A stretch of DNA of 64,000 nt from an uncultured Burkholderiales bacterium (GTDB lineage: Bacteria; Pseudomonadota; Gammaproteobacteria; Burkholderiales; Burkholderiaceae_C). Position 1 is the stretch's first letter. Every line of letters starts with the position of its first letter. Positions 49,218-58,382 of the stretch are shown piece after piece. The position numbers and the translations under genes were made by a program. The DNA is taken from positions 248,001 through 312,000 of the forward strand of contig CAMFGY010000001.1 of assembly GCA_945952065.1 (NCBI GenBank), written 5' to 3'. A model generated the notes under the pieces. That model worked only from the letters and a program-made list of their open reading frames with translations. It ran no database searches and had not been told where the DNA came from.

Positions 49218-49841
49218 ATGCTCAAGGACGTTCCCAGCCCCATCGACCTGCGCCAGCCTGCCGATGCGCAGGCCTGGGCGCAAACCGCGCTCAGCAAGCG
49301 CCCTGACCGGCCGGTGTTTTTCGCCCGCCTGGCCCAGGGCCTGCGCGAGGCCGGCGACCAACCGGGCCGTCGTGTCTTGGAGTTAGGCTCCGGCCCCGGC
49401 TTTTTGGCTCAGCATTTGCTGCAGGCCTTGCCGGAGCTGGCCTTGGACTATGTGGCGCTGGATTTTTCTGCCGCCATGCACGCCTTGGCGCGCGAACGCC
49501 TGGGGCCGCTGGCGGCCCAGGTTCGCTTCATCGAACGCAGCTTCAAAGCGCCGGACTGGCCTCAAGATTTGGGGCTTTTTGACCATGTGCTGACCCACCA
49601 AGCGGTGCATGAGCTGCGCCACAAACGCCATGCCAGTGCGCTGCATCGCCAAGTCAGGCGCTTGCTGAGTCCCGGCGGCAGCTACTGGGTGTGCGACCAC
49701 TGGGCCGGCCCCGGCGGCATGGCCAATGATGAGCTCTATATGAGCGTGAACGAGCAAGCCCAAGCGCTGAGGGATGCAGGCTTCAGCCAGGTGGAGCCGG
49801 TCTTGGCCCTGGGCGGCATGGTCTTGCACCGGGCGCGTTGA
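49218..49841 (+). CDS. Class I SAM-dependent methyltransferase
   Basis: A 207-aa methyltransferase. Motif I is VLELGSGPGF (about residues 53-62), then YVALDFSAAMHALARERL and DHVLTHQAVHEL for motifs II/III-like positions, and LLSPGGSYWVCDHW for motif IV/V. The substrate is unknown. It is co-directional with the HPF-like gene, 19 bp after its stop, and may share its promoter. Confidence 0.88.
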   Translation: MLKDVPSPIDLRQPADAQAWAQTALSKRPDRPVFFARLAQGLREAGDQPGRRVLELGSGPGFLAQHLLQALPELALDYVALDFSAAMHALARERLGPLAAQVRFIERSFKAPDWPQDLGLFDHVLTHQAVHELRHKRHASALHRQVRRLLSPGGSYWVCDHWAGPGGMANDELYMSVNEQAQALRDAGFSQVEPVLALGGMVLHRAR

Positions 49842-50178
49842 AGCTCAGCGACGTAAGCGCCAGGAAATGCTGCTGAGCTGCCCGACTTGGCGCTCCTCGG
49901 TCTGGTGCCAGAACGAGGCGCTGGACTGGCAGATGATTTTTCATCAGGGCACGCCAACCGAGGCTTTCTGAGCCTCCGTTCAGCGCCTGTTGAGCCCCAC
50001 CAGCGCCTTTTCAGCCCCGGGTGTGCGGCCTGCGCAGCGCCGCTGCCCGCCCCTGGGTCAGACGGGCCCCGGCCGTCACACAAAGGAAACAAAGTCTGCA
50101 CATCATGGGTTTGCTGCGGTGCAGCATTTCTAGTATCTTTGCTGAACCGGGGGTTTGGCCCCGAAAAGAGAGCCGACG
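49842..50178. other. Non-coding region upstream of DUF3141 operon
   Basis: About 340 bp. A 34-codon open frame starts at ATG 49868 but its best ribosome binding site is badly placed and it has no recognisable similarity. A GAGAG string just before ATG 50179 serves the DUF3141 gene. The region presumably carries the operon promoter; I see no hairpin with a U-tract, RNA gene or repeat. Confidence 0.55.
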
Positions 50179-52527
50179 ATGTTGCCCTTCCCACTGCCCC
50201 AGACCTCTTTGTCGAGTTTCTTCCCGCCTACGGCACAGCCCACGGGGCCTGCAGCCACTTGGGCCCAACAGGCACTGGACTACTGGGTGGATGCCGCGCA
50301 GCGCTCGGTGCTGTTTTGGGATGTGCTGCGTGAGCGCGGCAATGTGTATGCCGAGCACGCCAAATCGGGCAAGCCGCCGGTGCTGGTGTTCGATTACGAA
50401 ACCATTCTGGATGCACGCGAGTTTGAGCATCCCGCCAATTACGGCCTGGTGCGCATCAAGCCGCTGCCAGATCGCCCCACCGACCCCAACAAGCGCCCCT
50501 TTGTGGTGATCGACCCGCGCGCCGGCCATGGCCCGGGCATCGGCGGCTTCAAGCCCGACAGCGAGATCGGCATCGCGCTGAGCGCCGGTCACCCCTGCTA
50601 CTTCTTCACCTTCTTGCCCGAGCCCATGCCCGGCCAGACCATCGAGGCCGTGGCCCGCGCCGAGGTGCGCTTTCTGGCCAAGATCAACGAGCTGCACCCC
50701 AAGGCCGAAGGCAAGCCTTTTGTGATTGGCAATTGCCAGGGCGGCTGGGCCTTGATGCTGATTGCGGCCGCACAACCGGAGTCAGTGGGCCCGATTCTGC
50801 TGGCCGGCTCGCCGGTGTCCTACTGGGCTGGCGTGGAGGGCAAGAACCCGATGCGCTACTCGGGCGGACTGCTGGGCGGCTCCTGGCTGGCTTCGCTGAG
50901 CGGCGACCTGGGCAACGGCAAGTTTGACGGCGCCCATCTGGTCAGCAATTTCGAGAACCTCAACCCCGCCAACACCTACTGGAGCAAGCTCTACAACCTT
51001 TACTCCAAGGTAGACACCGAGCGCGAGCGCTTTTTGGAGTTTGAGCGCTGGTGGGGCGGCCACTACCTGATGAACAAGGCCGAAATGGACTGGATCGTGC
51101 AGAACCTGTTCGTCGGCAACAAGCTCTCGCGCGGCGGCGTGCAAACGGCGGACGGCAGCTTGCAAATCGATTTGCGCGCGATCCGTTCGCCCATCGTGGT
51201 GTTTGCGTCCTGGGGCGACAACATCACGCCACCGCAACAGGCGCTGAACTGGATCGCCGACCTCTACGACAACACCGACCAGATCCGCGCCCATGAGCAG
51301 ACCATCGTCTACTGCCTGCATGAAAGCGTGGGACACCTGGGCATTTTTGTCTCGGCCGGTGTGGCCAAGAAAGAAACCACCGAAATCGCCGGCGCGCTCG
51401 ATCTGATCGATCTGCTGCCGCCCGGGCTTTATGAGATGGTGATCGAAGACAAGCACCCGGAGATGGCACACAGCGAGCTGATCCAAGGCCGTTATCTCTC
51501 GGTGTTCAAGCCCCGTGAAGTGAGCGATATCTTGGCGCTGGACGATGGCCGCGACGACGAGCAAGACTTTGAAGTGGCACGCCGCGTGGCCGAGATCAAC
51601 CAAGCCAACTACGACAAATTCCTCTCGCCGCTGGTGAAAGCCGTGGCCAATGAGCCGGCGGCGCGGGTGTCCCGCGCGCTCAACCCGGCGCGCATGGAGC
51701 GCTGGCTGGTGTCGGACGCCAACCCGGCGCTGTGGCCGGTCAAGAGCCTGGCCGAGACGGTGCGCCAGCGCCGTCAGCCGGTCAGCGCGGACAACCCCTT
51801 CTTGGCCGCCGAACAGAGCTTCTCCGAATGGATGGTGCGCGGGCTCGACCAATACCGCGAGCTGCGCGACGCGGCCCAGGAGCGGCTCTTCATCAACCTC
51901 TACCGCTCGCCCTGGCTGAAAGCCGCGGTGGGCCTGCAAGACCTGAGCCTGAGCCAGCAAGGCAAGGTGCGCGACAAGAAGACCGGCTGGGCCTACGAAG
52001 AGCTGCTGCGCATGAAGCAAGCGCAGGCCGAAGCCACCATCGAACACGGCAGCGCGCTCGATGCGGGCATGCGCATGCTGATCCACATCGCCTCTGACAG
52101 CGCCGGCGTAGACGAGCGCCCCTTCCGCATGATTCAGCAAATGCTGCAAGAGGCCCATGCCGCCGGCCAAAACAAGCTGACGCTGGCGGACCTGAAACAA
52201 AGCGCCAAGACGCAACACCTGGCCCTCTTGTTGGACCGCCAGCGTGCGCTGGCCGCCCTGCCCAAGCTGCTGGGTGACGCCGAATCTGCACGGGATGCGT
52301 TTGAGCTGGTCAAGCGCATCGCCCGCGCCCAAGGCCCCTTGAGCGAGCAAAGAGCCGAGCGCCTGTGTGAGATTGCCGAAATCTTGGGCCTGCCGGTGAT
52401 TGCCGATGCCGAGCTTGAAGCGCATGCCCTCGACAACAGTGCCACGCCGAGCGAACCCCGCCCGGCGGCCCGGCGCAGCGCCCCGCGCAAGACCGCCCGC
52501 CCCCGCATCCCCAGGAGTGCCCCATGA
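50179..52527 (+). CDS. DUF3141 PhaC-like alpha/beta hydrolase
   Basis: A 782-aa cytosolic protein with an alpha/beta-hydrolase core. The nucleophile elbow reads GNCQGGW with Cys186, the GxCxG form of PHA synthases, and the likely acid and base are Asp347 (SWGDNITPP) and His386 (ESVGHLGIF). The last 350 residues form a mostly helical DUF3141-specific region ending in a basic Pro/Arg tail (PRPAARRSAPRKTARPRIP). The start at 50179 replaces an upstream TTG. It is first in an operon with phosphate acyltransferase, acetate kinase and FabI, which points to acyl-CoA or polyester metabolism rather than a lipase; the actual reaction is not established. Confidence 0.88.
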   Translation: MLPFPLPQTSLSSFFPPTAQPTGPAATWAQQALDYWVDAAQRSVLFWDVLRERGNVYAEHAKSGKPPVLVFDYETILDAREFEHPANYGLVRIKPLPDRPTDPNKRPFVVIDPRAGHGPGIGGFKPDSEIGIALSAGHPCYFFTFLPEPMPGQTIEAVARAEVRFLAKINELHPKAEGKPFVIGNCQGGWALMLIAAAQPESVGPILLAGSPVSYWAGVEGKNPMRYSGGLLGGSWLASLSGDLGNGKFDGAHLVSNFENLNPANTYWSKLYNLYSKVDTERERFLEFERWWGGHYLMNKAEMDWIVQNLFVGNKLSRGGVQTADGSLQIDLRAIRSPIVVFASWGDNITPPQQALNWIADLYDNTDQIRAHEQTIVYCLHESVGHLGIFVSAGVAKKETTEIAGALDLIDLLPPGLYEMVIEDKHPEMAHSELIQGRYLSVFKPREVSDILALDDGRDDEQDFEVARRVAEINQANYDKFLSPLVKAVANEPAARVSRALNPARMERWLVSDANPALWPVKSLAETVRQRRQPVSADNPFLAAEQSFSEWMVRGLDQYRELRDAAQERLFINLYRSPWLKAAVGLQDLSLSQQGKVRDKKTGWAYEELLRMKQAQAEATIEHGSALDAGMRMLIHIASDSAGVDERPFRMIQQMLQEAHAAGQNKLTLADLKQSAKTQHLALLLDRQRALAALPKLLGDAESARDAFELVKRIARAQGPLSEQRAERLCEIAEILGLPVIADAELEAHALDNSATPSEPRPAARRSAPRKTARPRIPRSAP

Positions 52528-53474
52528 GTGAAGCCCCAAGACAGCGTGAGAAGTACGAACGCCTGGTTGCCGCCGTCCAAGAGTTGCCACCGGCACTGAC
52601 CGCGGTGGCCCACCCCTGCGACGCCGCCTCGCTGGCCGGCACCGTGGATGCGGCCAAGATGGGCATCATCACCCCCATCTTGGTGGGCCCGCGTGATCGC
52701 ATCCTGGCCGCCGCCGCCGAAGCCGACCTGGACATCTCGGCCTATGAGATCGTCGACGCCCCCTTCAGCCACGCCGCCGCCGAAGCCGCTGTGGCCCTGG
52801 TGCGCGCCGGCCGCGCCGAGCTCTTGATGAAGGGCAGCTTGCACACCGACGAGCTGATGGCCGCCGTGGTCAAGCGCGACACCGGCTTGCGCACCGAGCG
52901 CCGCCTGAGCCACTGCTTCATCATGGATGTGCCGCACCACGAAAGCGCGCTGTTCATCACCGATGCCGCCATCAACATCTTGCCGACGCTGGAAGACAAG
53001 ATCGACATCGTGCAAAACGCCATCGGCCTGGCGCATGCCTTGGGCATCCCCTGCCCCAAGGTGGCGATTTTGTCGGCCATGGAAACCGTCAACCCCAAAG
53101 TGCCCTCCACGCTCGAAGCCGCAGCCCTGTGCAAGATGGCCGACCGGGGTCAGATCACCGGCGGCGTGCTCGACGGCCCACTGGCGCTGGACAACGCCAT
53201 CAGCCCCGAGGCCGCCGCCATCAAAAAAATTGGCGGGCCGGTGGCCGGCCAGGCCGACATCCTGGTGGTGCCCGATCTGGAGGCCGGCAATATGTTGGCC
53301 AAGAGCCTGTCTTTCCTGGCCGAGGCCGATGCGGCGGGCATTGTGCTGGGCGCCCGCGTGCCCATCATCCTGACCAGCCGCGCCGATTCCGTCATCACCC
53401 GCATGGCCTCTTGCGCCGTCGCGGTTCTGCTGGCCAAGCACCGCAAGACGCTGGCGGCCGGCCCCAACGCATGA
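52524..53474 (+). CDS. Phosphate acetyl/butyryltransferase
   Basis: A 316-aa enzyme of the Pta/Ptb family that exchanges CoA of an acyl-CoA for phosphate. Family strings include AKMGIITPILVGP, LLMKGSLHTDELM, LSHCFIMDVP and GPLALDNAISPEAA near the active site. It lacks the enoyl-CoA hydratase-like domain found in some fused relatives. The start overlaps the DUF3141 stop by 4 bp (ATGA). With the next gene, an acyl-phosphate kinase, it gives a reversible acyl-CoA to acid route with ATP synthesis. Confidence 0.92.
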   Translation: MSEAPRQREKYERLVAAVQELPPALTAVAHPCDAASLAGTVDAAKMGIITPILVGPRDRILAAAAEADLDISAYEIVDAPFSHAAAEAAVALVRAGRAELLMKGSLHTDELMAAVVKRDTGLRTERRLSHCFIMDVPHHESALFITDAAINILPTLEDKIDIVQNAIGLAHALGIPCPKVAILSAMETVNPKVPSTLEAAALCKMADRGQITGGVLDGPLALDNAISPEAAAIKKIGGPVAGQADILVVPDLEAGNMLAKSLSFLAEADAAGIVLGARVPIILTSRADSVITRMASCAVAVLLAKHRKTLAAGPNA

Positions 53475-54748
53475 GCGCCGCGCCCGCCACAGCGCTGCCG
53501 CCGGGCAGCAGCCACGAGGCCCTGCTGGTCTTGAACGCAGGCTCCTCAAGCCTGAAGTTCAGCGTCTACCAAGTCGGGGCGCCCGAAGGGCCTGACGCCA
53601 AGCGCAAGCTGAAGCTGCTGGTGAGCGGCGTGTTGGAGGAGTTGGGCCATGCCGCACGCTTCCATGTCAAAGACAGCCAAGGCCAGATGCTGGATGAACT
53701 GGCCTGGCCCGAACCGGCGCCCGCCCCCGGCCCCGGCCCGCTGGGCCACAGCGGCGCCATTGACTTCCTGACCCAATGGCTGCGCGAGCACAACGGCGGC
53801 GGCATGCGCTTGATCGGCGTGGGCCACCGGGTGGTGCATGGTGGAGTCCGCTATGCCAACCCAGTGCTGCTGGGGCCCGAAGTACTGGGTGAGTTGCAAG
53901 CCCTGAGTCCGCTGGCGCCCCTGCACCAGCCGCACAACCTCTTGCCCATTCGCTTGATCGAACAGCGCCTGCCTGGCTTGCCGCAAGTGGCCTGCTTTGA
54001 CACCGCCTTTCACCGCAGCGCGCCCGAGGTCTCGCAAGCCTTCGCCCTGCCCGCCAAGCTGAGCCAAAAAGGGCTGCGGCGCTATGGCTTTCATGGCCTG
54101 AGTTACGAGTACATCGCCCGCGCCTTGCCCAGCTTCGATGCCCACGCGGCCGCCGGCAAGACCGTGGTCATGCACCTGGGCAATGGCGCCAGCATGTGTG
54201 CGCTGCAGGCTGGCCGCAGCATCGCCAGCTCGATGGGCTTCACCGCGGTGGACGGCCTGATGATGGGCACCCGCTGCGGCAACCTGGACCCCGGCCTGGT
54301 GCTCTACCTGATGGACGAGCTCAAGATGGATGCCCGCGCCATCGAACGCCTGCTCTACAAAGAATCGGGCCTGCTGGGCGTGTCGGGCATTTCCAGCGAT
54401 ATGCGGGTGCTGAGCGAGAGCGCTGAGCCGCGCGCCCAAGAAGCCATCGATTTGTTTGTGTACCGCATCACTCGGGAGTTAGGCTCGCTGGCCGCCGCAC
54501 TGGGCGGGCTCGATGCCTTGGTCTTCACCGCCGGCATTGGCGAGCACAGCGCCAAGATCCGCGAAGCCGTCTGCAAGCAAGCCGCTTGGCTGGGCGTGGA
54601 GCTCGACAGCGTGGCCAATGAAAGCGGAGGGCCCTTGATCAGCCGCCTGGGCAGCCGCTGCGCGGCCTGGGTCATCCCCACCAATGAAGAACTGATGATC
54701 GCCAGCCACACGCTGGACTTGTTGCAACAGCCCCAGGAGTTCGAATGA
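53471..54748 (+). CDS. ackA: Acetate/propionate kinase
   Basis: A 425-aa ASKHA kinase converting acyl phosphate plus ADP to acid plus ATP. Conserved segments are VLNAGSSSLKFSVY, VACFDTAFHRSAPE, GFHGLSYEYIA, MHLGNGASMC, DGLMMGTRCGNLDPG and FTAGIGEHSAKIRE. The start at 53471 overlaps the preceding stop (ATGA); a long frame continues upstream within the pta gene and was not used. The acyl chain could be acetate, propionate or butyrate. Confidence 0.94.
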   Translation: MSAAPATALPPGSSHEALLVLNAGSSSLKFSVYQVGAPEGPDAKRKLKLLVSGVLEELGHAARFHVKDSQGQMLDELAWPEPAPAPGPGPLGHSGAIDFLTQWLREHNGGGMRLIGVGHRVVHGGVRYANPVLLGPEVLGELQALSPLAPLHQPHNLLPIRLIEQRLPGLPQVACFDTAFHRSAPEVSQAFALPAKLSQKGLRRYGFHGLSYEYIARALPSFDAHAAAGKTVVMHLGNGASMCALQAGRSIASSMGFTAVDGLMMGTRCGNLDPGLVLYLMDELKMDARAIERLLYKESGLLGVSGISSDMRVLSESAEPRAQEAIDLFVYRITRELGSLAAALGGLDALVFTAGIGEHSAKIREAVCKQAAWLGVELDSVANESGGPLISRLGSRCAAWVIPTNEELMIASHTLDLLQQPQEFE

Positions 54749-55533
54749 ACATGATCGACAAAGCCGTCAACCAGCCTTTGGCAGGCAAAAAAGCCCTGGT
54801 GGTCGGCATTGCCAATGAAGCGTCCATCGCCTGGGGCTGCGCCAAGGCTTTTCGCGAGCTGGGTGCCGAGCTCGCGGTCACCTATTTGAACGAGAAGGCC
54901 AAGCCCCATGTACAGCCCTTGGCCGAGCAGCTCGAAGCGCCGCTCTTTCTGCCCCTGGATGTGTCGCAGCCGGGGCAGCTGGAGGCAGTGTTCGAGAACA
55001 TCCAGCGCAGCTGGGGCCAGCTGGACATCCTGGTCCACTCGATTGCCTTCGCGCCCAAAGACGATCTGCAAGGCGGCCTGCTGCACTGCTCGGCTGAGGG
55101 CTTTGGCAAAGCCATCGATGTGTCTTGCCACTCCTTCATCCGCATGGCGAAGCTGGCCGTACCGCTGATGCCCGAGGGCGGCTCGATGTTTGCCATGAGC
55201 TATTACGGCGCCAACAAAGTCGTGCCCAACTACAACGTGATGGGCCCGGTGAAGGCCGCGCTGGAAGCCAGCTGCCGTTATCTGGCCTATGAGTTGGGGC
55301 CCCAAGGCATTCGCGTGCACGCGATATCCCCCGGCCCGTTGAAGACCCGCGCCGCCTCGGGCCTGAAAGACTTCGACGCGCTGCTGCACGAAACCGAGAC
55401 CCGCGCCCCGCTGGGCCAGTTGGTGGACATCATGGACGTGGGCTACACCTGCGCCTATATGGCTACGCCTTATGCACGCCATCTCTCCGGCAACACGGTC
55501 TATGTGGACGGCGGGGCCAATATCATGGGCTGA
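54745..55533 (+). CDS. fabI: Enoyl-[acyl-carrier-protein] reductase FabI
   Basis: A 262-aa short-chain dehydrogenase-type NADH/NADPH-dependent enoyl-ACP reductase. The cofactor loop is VVGIANEASIAWG and the catalytic Tyr-x6-Lys is NYNVMGPVK, with Tyr163 and Lys170. The length matches E. coli FabI. Its start overlaps the acetate kinase stop (ATGA), so all three junctions in the operon are 4-bp overlaps. Whether this is the main FabI of the cell or an operon-specific paralogue cannot be told from the window. Confidence 0.94.
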   Translation: MNMIDKAVNQPLAGKKALVVGIANEASIAWGCAKAFRELGAELAVTYLNEKAKPHVQPLAEQLEAPLFLPLDVSQPGQLEAVFENIQRSWGQLDILVHSIAFAPKDDLQGGLLHCSAEGFGKAIDVSCHSFIRMAKLAVPLMPEGGSMFAMSYYGANKVVPNYNVMGPVKAALEASCRYLAYELGPQGIRVHAISPGPLKTRAASGLKDFDALLHETETRAPLGQLVDIMDVGYTCAYMATPYARHLSGNTVYVDGGANIMG

Positions 55534-55539
55534 GGGGCT

Positions 55540-56106
55540 CTAGCGGCAGATCCGGACGGAATCAGCTGCCACGCCAGCTTGCCAAGCCTCCAGCGCCAAC
55601 AGAGCCCGGCGCGAGGACGCTTGACCGGACTCATCCTGCCGCTCTTCACGAATCGCCAGCGCGCTGGAAAAACACGCTCGCGCCTCGTCCAAGCGCCCCT
55701 GCTCTGCGAGGCTGCGCCCCCAGTGATGCGAGGCCAGCGCCTCCAGCCGACGCCAACCGTTCTGCTTGGCGACTGCAATCGCTCGGGTGAAGAAGGTTTC
55801 GGCCTGATCGCGACGCCCGCTGTATTGCAGCGCCGTGGCATAGCTGTTCCAGAACCAGCCCGCCGGCTCATCAGCGGCATGGCGCTCGGCTTGCGGCCGC
55901 TGCTGCTCGAGCAGATCCACAGCTTCTAGCTCCAAGCGCGCCGTGGTGAGCAGGCTGCCCAGATCGGCCGCGGCATCCACGCTGGCCAAAGAATCGCCCG
56001 TCTGCAGCGCCATTGCCAGCTTGCTCCGCATCGCTGCAATTTGACCTTGCAAGGCTACAGGGTCGGCGGCGCTGAAGCGGAGGAACTCGGCGACGACGCT
56101 GGACAT
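55540..56106 (-). CDS. Tetratricopeptide repeat protein
   Basis: A 188-aa helical protein with TPR-like repeats, for example AAGWFWNSYATALQYSGRRDQAETFFTRA is one unit (split around residues 80-107), then EALASHHWGRSLAEQGRLDEARACF. It probably mediates protein binding; the partner is unknown. The start at 56106 lacks a visible ribosome binding site because the upstream leader is pyrimidine-rich (CTTCTTCTTCTTC). It is convergent with fabI, 6 bp between stops. Confidence 0.72.
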   Translation of the reverse strand: MSSVVAEFLRFSAADPVALQGQIAAMRSKLAMALQTGDSLASVDAAADLGSLLTTARLELEAVDLLEQQRPQAERHAADEPAGWFWNSYATALQYSGRRDQAETFFTRAIAVAKQNGWRRLEALASHHWGRSLAEQGRLDEARACFSSALAIREERQDESGQASSRRALLALEAWQAGVAADSVRICR

Positions 56107-56179
56107 GAAGAAGAAGAAGGAAAAGGAGTGTTTGAGCTTGGCTGATTGAGTTTGCTGGGGCCGGTTCGCGGTCAAGCAC

Positions 56180-56578
56180 TCAATCGAGGTAAGTCCAGCT
56201 GTCCGCGCCATCAAAGTGGCGCAGCGGCAGGGTGGCGACCCAGGCCGGGTCAAAGTTGTTCAGATTGACGCCGTGGCGAGCCCCGGCTTGGCCATCCAGC
56301 GGTTCCCAATGCGTGGCAACCCCGCAAGTCTTGCAGCGCACGGTGCGCAGGGTCTTGTCGCCCTGGATGTAGTCCACGGTGTGCTCGGGGTGACCCTCGA
56401 TGCGCACGCTGCCGAATTCAAAATAAGCCCATTGCGCGCCCAGCCGGCGGCAAATGGAGCAGTTGCAGCGCAAGCTGGTTTCGGGCGCGCAGGGCAGGGT
56501 CAGGCGCACCGCGCCGCAGTGGCAGCTGCCTTGAAGTGAGGCTGGTGTTGGTGATGACATGGTGCTTGCTTCGCTCAT
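56180..56578 (-). CDS. GFA-family zinc-binding protein, second copy
   Basis: A 132-aa GFA-fold protein with zinc cysteines in GSCHCGAV, RCNCSICRRLG and VRCKTCGVATH. It is a distant paralogue of the protein at 39.1 kb. The start MSEAST at 56578 overlaps the stop of the VOC gene (ATGA), so the two are translationally coupled; the pair may deal with reactive aldehydes, which is inference from the families. Confidence 0.88.
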   Translation of the reverse strand: MSEASTMSSPTPASLQGSCHCGAVRLTLPCAPETSLRCNCSICRRLGAQWAYFEFGSVRIEGHPEHTVDYIQGDKTLRTVRCKTCGVATHWEPLDGQAGARHGVNLNNFDPAWVATLPLRHFDGADSWTYLD

Positions 56579-56961
56579 TGGCCTGGGGGCGGCTCCCACA
56601 GCTCGACCTTGTTGCCCTCGGGGTCGATGACCCAGGCGAACTTGCCGTATTCGCCGTCGTCGAATTTGTCCAGCACCTGGCAACCCTCGGCTTTCAACAG
56701 CGCCACCAAGGCCCGCAAATCGGCCACCCGGTAATTGATCATGAAGGGCGCGTTGCTCGGCGCAAACTGATCGCCGTCGGCTGGGCCCACCGACCAAATA
56801 GTCGTCCCCCCACTCGGCTTGCCTTCGGCATCGGCCCAAGTGAAGGCCGCGCCGCCCCAGTCCTGCACATCAATGCCCAGATGGCGCTTGTACCAAGCGT
56901 GCATGGCCTTGGGGTCTTGGGCCTTGAAAAACACTCCACCAATGCCTGTGACGCGTTTCAT
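56575..56961 (-). CDS. VOC (glyoxalase-fold) protein
   Basis: A 128-aa vicinal-oxygen-chelate protein: ITGIGGVFFKAQDPKAMHAWYKRHLGI-type N-terminal half and WVIDPEGNKVELWEPP at the C-terminus, with candidate metal ligands His and Glu at the usual places. The substrate is unknown. The ATG at 56961 has GAGGTG upstream; a GTG three codons earlier is an alternative. Its stop overlaps the GFA start. Confidence 0.9.
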   Translation of the reverse strand: MKRVTGIGGVFFKAQDPKAMHAWYKRHLGIDVQDWGGAAFTWADAEGKPSGGTTIWSVGPADGDQFAPSNAPFMINYRVADLRALVALLKAEGCQVLDKFDDGEYGKFAWVIDPEGNKVELWEPPPGQ

Positions 56962-57173
56962 CGCTAACACCTCGGTTTGAGCTTTGCAGCAGGACTCGTC
57001 GCATTTGAAAGGGCAACGCAGCCATCGAACGGGCCAACTACCGCCTAAGCAATTGCGGCGCTATCCCCTCGTTGGCTGCGTCGATGCAAATGCTAACACC
57101 GAGCAACTGCGGGGCGCCTTTGCTGATAGACCCTTGGCGGTCCAAGCCAAGAACACAGCCAGGGCTGATTCGG

Positions 57174-57488
57174 CTACGCTGCCTTGTCCAGGCCCGGCAC
57201 AAAAAACACCTGCCCCCCGTGGGTCAGCTCGTCGATGCGTTTGGCCTTCAAGGGGGCATAGTCCTCAGACTCATACAAGGCTTGGGCCTGCTCCGCCGAG
57301 GGGAAGCGAAGAATCGCTGTGAAATTGCCCGCCGCCACACCTTCTTTCACCACAAAGTTTGGCGTGGCCGCAAGAAACTCACCGCCATGCTTCGCGGCCA
57401 GGGCCCCCAGTTTGGAGCCGTAGTCGGCGAAGTACTGCGCGAAGTCTTTCACATCAAACTGAACGATGACAAAGCAAGGCTGCGCCAT
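57174..57488 (-). CDS. DUF1330 protein
   Basis: A 104-aa dimeric alpha-beta barrel protein (VIVQFDVKDFAQYFADYGSKL, then LRFPSAEQAQALYESEDYAPL), typical of DUF1330. Function is unknown. CAGGAG lies about seven bases before the ATG. It is flanked by about 200 bp of non-coding DNA upstream of the VOC gene and 134 bp before the GNAT gene. Confidence 0.88.
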   Translation of the reverse strand: MAQPCFVIVQFDVKDFAQYFADYGSKLGALAAKHGGEFLAATPNFVVKEGVAAGNFTAILRFPSAEQAQALYESEDYAPLKAKRIDELTHGGQVFFVPGLDKAA

Positions 57489-57622
57489 GGGCCACTCCTG
57501 AAAATGGGGCTCACCGACAGCTCAGCAGGGCGTCTGCCGGTCCTTTCTGAGTTGATGAGCAATGCACAAAAAGAGACCCATTGGAGCAGCAGCGCGACTG
57601 CCCGCTTGAAGTCATGGGCTGC

Positions 57623-58165
57623 TCAGGCCAAGACATGCGCAGAGTAGGCGCCGCGCTCCAAATAGGCCACATCCGCCCCATAGCTGCCCAGCTTGTCGGC
57701 CAGGGAAGCCGCCAAGGGCGAGGGCTGGAAGCCCCAGCGGCCCCAAAAGGCCGAGGAGTTTTGCACCGCGATCAAGCAAGCGCGGTCCAGGCCGCTGGTG
57801 TGCAGCCCGTCTAAAAACCGCTGCACCAGCGCCTGCGCCAAACCCTGACCGCGCGCCTGCGGGTCGACCGAGAGGTCGTGCAGATACAGGCAATCGGGCT
57901 GCGCGGGCAGCACGCAATCGGGTGCGTCCAGCAAGGGCGGTGCCTCGGCCCGCCAAGGCAGGGCGAAAAGATAGGCACGCAAGGAGCCGCCAGCCTCGGC
58001 ACTGGCCGCCGCCACCCAGCAGTGCGCGGGCGCGGCGTACAGCTTGGCCGCCAGCGAGGCCTCGGACTCAGGCACCAGTTCGGTGAAGCAGGCGGCTTGG
58101 ATGCGCAGCACCTCGGCCAGATCGGCGGGCTGCATGGGGCGGATCAGAGACGGGGACGCGGGCAC
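57623..58165 (-). CDS. GNAT-family N-acetyltransferase
   Basis: A 180-aa GNAT protein: LIRPMQPADLAEVLRIQAACF gives strand 1 and helix 1, LYLHDLSVDPQARGQGLAQALVQ the acetyl-CoA loop (RGQGLA), and IAVQNSSAFWGRWGFQP the final motif. The substrate is unknown. GTG at 58165 was chosen because it retains the first strand (SLIRP) that an ATG at 58135 would delete; other ATGs further upstream are possible. It is divergent from rlhA. Confidence 0.75.
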   Translation of the reverse strand: MPASPSLIRPMQPADLAEVLRIQAACFTELVPESEASLAAKLYAAPAHCWVAAASAEAGGSLRAYLFALPWRAEAPPLLDAPDCVLPAQPDCLYLHDLSVDPQARGQGLAQALVQRFLDGLHTSGLDRACLIAVQNSSAFWGRWGFQPSPLAASLADKLGSYGADVAYLERGAYSAHVLA

Positions 58166-58382
58166 AACAAGAACAGGCAAGAACGAGAACAAGGACAACA
58201 ACAGATTCCATCCTGCGCGCTTGCCGGCGGCCACGAGGGCCCGGCTCAGCGCGAGGGGGCACATTGTCCCAGACCGCGTGGCAGCCCCCCGCCGAGTGCC
58301 CAGCCGAGCACCCGAGCCAGTGAACAGCACAGGGCCGCGCCCTGCCCGCGCCGGGCTTCTTTCAATAAAATCGCGCCCCATC

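Noticed and set aside
49868-49971. A 34-codon open frame in the DUF3141 upstream region
   Set aside because: The ribosome binding site is directly against the ATG, no similarity is recognised and the frame lies where the promoter is expected.
56962-57173. Possible attachment-site-like direct repeat (gctaacacc twice)
   Set aside because: The matching string is only nine bases and no integrase or element boundary is nearby; it may be chance.
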